A DNA stretch of 16,239 nucleotides from Pseudomonadota bacterium (lineage in GTDB: Bacteria; Pseudomonadota; Gammaproteobacteria; Steroidobacterales; Steroidobacteraceae), in the NCBI GenBank assembly GCA_021820785.1, contig JAKADE010000023.1, positions 1 to 16,239 on the forward strand. Direction: 5' to 3'. Position 1 is the stretch's first letter, and each line of letters opens with the position of its first letter. Shown piece after piece: positions 15,067-16,239 of this stretch. The translations under genes were made by a program, and so were the position numbers. Under the pieces are notes generated by a model that had not been told where the DNA came from, did not search any database, and saw only the letters and a program-made list of their open reading frames with translations.

Positions 15067-15589
15067 TAGAGACCCTCAGGGTGGCAGAGGCCCTATCTTA
15101 TCAATCCGGCGCGTCGGCGGGGCCACTTGCGGTCGGCACCTGAAACCCGCTGCAGGGTCCTCGGGGGGCGGTCCGCCGAGCGCGCGGGTCATCTTCCCGG
15201 CCGGCGGCCCGGCCGGGGCCGCCGGGGTGCTGCGGGCATGGATTTTGCGCGGTGCTCCGGGGCGCCACTCGTGGCGCCGGCGGTGACGAGGGTCACTGAC
15301 CGGGTGCGAGCCAAGCGCCGCGGCGGCATCGTCGTGCCACGCCGGAGCCGACTGAGCGCAAGCCGCTTCGCTCGGCACGCCGGGCCCGCATAAGGCGTGC
15401 GGCGATGCATCGCGGTGCCTTCAAGCGTGCGCCGCCCGTCTTCTGCGGATGCGAATCGCCTCGTGGAGCGCTCGGCGCGTTGGCGGTGGCAGATCGCGTG
15501 TCGTGATCCCCCAGCTGTTCGAATGTGCGGCCGCGGCTTGCGCCGCTTCGGCGCATCCCGCGGGCCTGATAGAATGCAGCTTCGCACGG
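15067..15589. other. Gene-free region of about 520 bp upstream of tRNA-Arg
   Basis: No reading frame here has a recognisable domain or a convincing start. Open frames on both strands look like by-products of high GC. The region holds several short inverted repeats: GGCGCCAC-TC-GTGGCGCC (15261-15278), a GGCCGG-rich palindromic stretch (about 15199-15225) and an imperfect hairpin on the minus strand with GAGCG/CGCTC and AAGC/GCTT arms (about 15353-15375). No T-run follows them. It must contain the promoter of the secreted-protein gene at its left end and that of the tRNA at its right end. A structured RNA is possible but unproven. Confidence 0.6.
15567..15575 (+). promoter_or_regulatory. Extended -10 promoter of tRNA-Arg
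   Basis: TGATAGAAT combines the TG extension with TAGAAT, a five-of-six -10 match. It ends 14 bp before the tRNA, which allows a short 5' leader. No good -35 is seen at 17 bp, which the TG extension can compensate. Confidence 0.55.
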
Positions 15590-15666
15590 GCGCCCGTAGC
15601 TCAGTTGGATAGAGTACCTGGCTTCGAACCAGGTGGTCGGGGGTTCGAATCCCTCCGGGCGCGCCA
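15590..15666 (+). tRNA. tRNA-Arg (anticodon UCG, reads CGA)
   Basis: A complete 77-nt cloverleaf including an encoded CCA. The acceptor stem is GCGCCCG/CGGGCGC, the D arm contains AGTTGGATA, and the anticodon stem CCTGG/CCAGG holds the loop CTTCGAA with anticodon TCG at 15624-15626. The variable loop is TGGTC, and the T arm is GGGGG-TTCGAAT-CCCTC. The discriminator base is G, followed by CCA (15664-15666). Confidence 0.97.
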
Positions 15667-15695
15667 CTCCTGTTCCGAGCCTGGAGGATCGTGCC

Positions 15696-16239
15696 ATGAA
15701 GACATCGAGCTGGCGGACGGTCATGTGCCTCGCGCTTGCATTCGCGGCACCGGCGGCACTGGCCGACCGGTACACCGACACCATCGCACTGTTCCGGCAC
15801 GCGGGTCAGACCGCACAGTTCTTCAAGTCCAGCTACGGATATGCCGTCTTCCCCACCGTCGGCAAGGGCGGTTTCATCGTGGGGGCTGCGCACGGCGACG
15901 GGCGGGTCTACCAGCAGGGTCGCTATGTGGGCGAGACGTCCGTGACCCAGGTCAGCGTCGGATTCCAACTTGGTGGTCAGGTCTACAGCGAAATGGTGTT
16001 CTTCCGCGATCCGGCCGCGTTGAAGCGCTTCGAGTCTGGAAAGTTCGCGTTGAGCGCCGACGTCAATGCCGTCGCCCTCACCGCCTCGGCGGGAGTCAGT
16101 GCGAGCACCACCGGAACGGAGGCGGGCGCCAGCGGGACGGAGACTCATGCCGTCGCGACCGGCCACTACCAGCACGGCGTGGCGGTGTTCACGATCACCA
16201 AGGGCGGCCTGATGTATCAGGCTGCCGTGGCCGGACAGA
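15696..16239 (+). CDS. Secreted SYLF-domain (Ysc84-like) lipid-binding protein, 3' end outside window
   Basis: The frame runs 181 codons to the window edge without a stop. GGAGG (15683-15687) lies eight bases upstream of the ATG. The N-terminus is a signal peptide (MKTSSWRTVMCLALAFAAPAALA, about 23 residues when counted through the Ala before Asp24). The mature part has the SYLF/DUF500 pattern: SYGYAVFPTVGKGGFIVGAA, GRVYQQGRYVG, QVSVGFQLGGQVYSEMVFF, then FESGKFALSADVNAVALTASAGVSA and GVAVFTITKGGLMY. Bacterial SYLF proteins are exported and thought to bind lipid; their exact role is unsettled. It starts 30 bp after the tRNA but has its own ribosome-binding site; no terminator is seen between them. 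Confidence 0.9.
   Translation, partial: MKTSSWRTVMCLALAFAAPAALADRYTDTIALFRHAGQTAQFFKSSYGYAVFPTVGKGGFIVGAAHGDGRVYQQGRYVGETSVTQVSVGFQLGGQVYSEMVFFRDPAALKRFESGKFALSADVNAVALTASAGVSASTTGTEAGASGTETHAVATGHYQHGVAVFTITKGGLMYQAAVAGQ

Noticed and set aside
15293..15784. Minus-strand frame containing a RPEGFEPPTTWFEARYS-like segment
   Set aside because: That segment is the well-known result of translating a tRNA gene in antisense; the frame runs straight through tRNA-Arg and has no other protein-like content.

Overview
The window is high-GC, gene-dense chromosomal DNA, most likely from a gammaproteobacterium. TesB, the ProB-PUA/ProA pair, a btuB gene under a cobalamin riboswitch, a DUF6763-like acidic protein and the set of molybdenum-cofactor genes all fit that class. 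The sequence alone does not allow a firmer placement; a Xanthomonadales/Nevskiales/Steroidobacterales-like lineage is a guess. I saw no insertion sequence, phage gene, rRNA or CRISPR array.

Layout. (1) 1-487 (+): C-terminal half of acyl-CoA thioesterase II, converging through a GC-rich hairpin on (2) 544-3480 (-): a vitamin B12 uptake module, made of promoter, cobalamin riboswitch, BtuB-like TonB-dependent receptor and a small membrane protein that may be a BtuM-type cobalamin transporter. (3) 3531-6917 (-): four co-directional genes: a GTG-initiated acidic DUF6763-like protein, a ferritin-like/VIT1 metal transporter, a GlcD/D2HGDH-type FAD dehydrogenase and a small four-helix membrane protein whose start overlaps the stop of the gene after it. 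(4) 7031-9452 (+): proB-proA, the first two steps of proline synthesis, with overlapping reading frames and a possibly leaderless proB. (5) 9442-15066 (-): a molybdenum-cofactor operon in transcription order: small secreted protein, moeA, moaA, moaC, a mobA::moaD fusion and a moaE::moeB::rhodanese fusion. (6) 15067-15589: about 520 bp with no recognisable gene. (7) tRNA-Arg(UCG) at 15590-15666, then the start of a secreted SYLF-domain protein that runs off the window.

The most unusual content is the Moco operon. MoaA and MoaC make cyclic pyranopterin monophosphate. MoaD carries the sulfur, MoaE transfers it, MoeB charges MoaD, and a rhodanese domain can supply the sulfur. MoeA inserts molybdate and MobA adds the nucleotide. 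Here the sulfur carrier is the C-terminal domain of MobA, and the E1 enzyme, the MPT synthase large subunit and the rhodanese are one polypeptide. The whole sulfur-transfer cycle therefore sits on two adjacent multidomain proteins. The second notable item is the B12 leader, where two mutually exclusive hairpins can be drawn over the btuB ribosome-binding site. No mogA/moaB or molybdate transporter gene is in the window.
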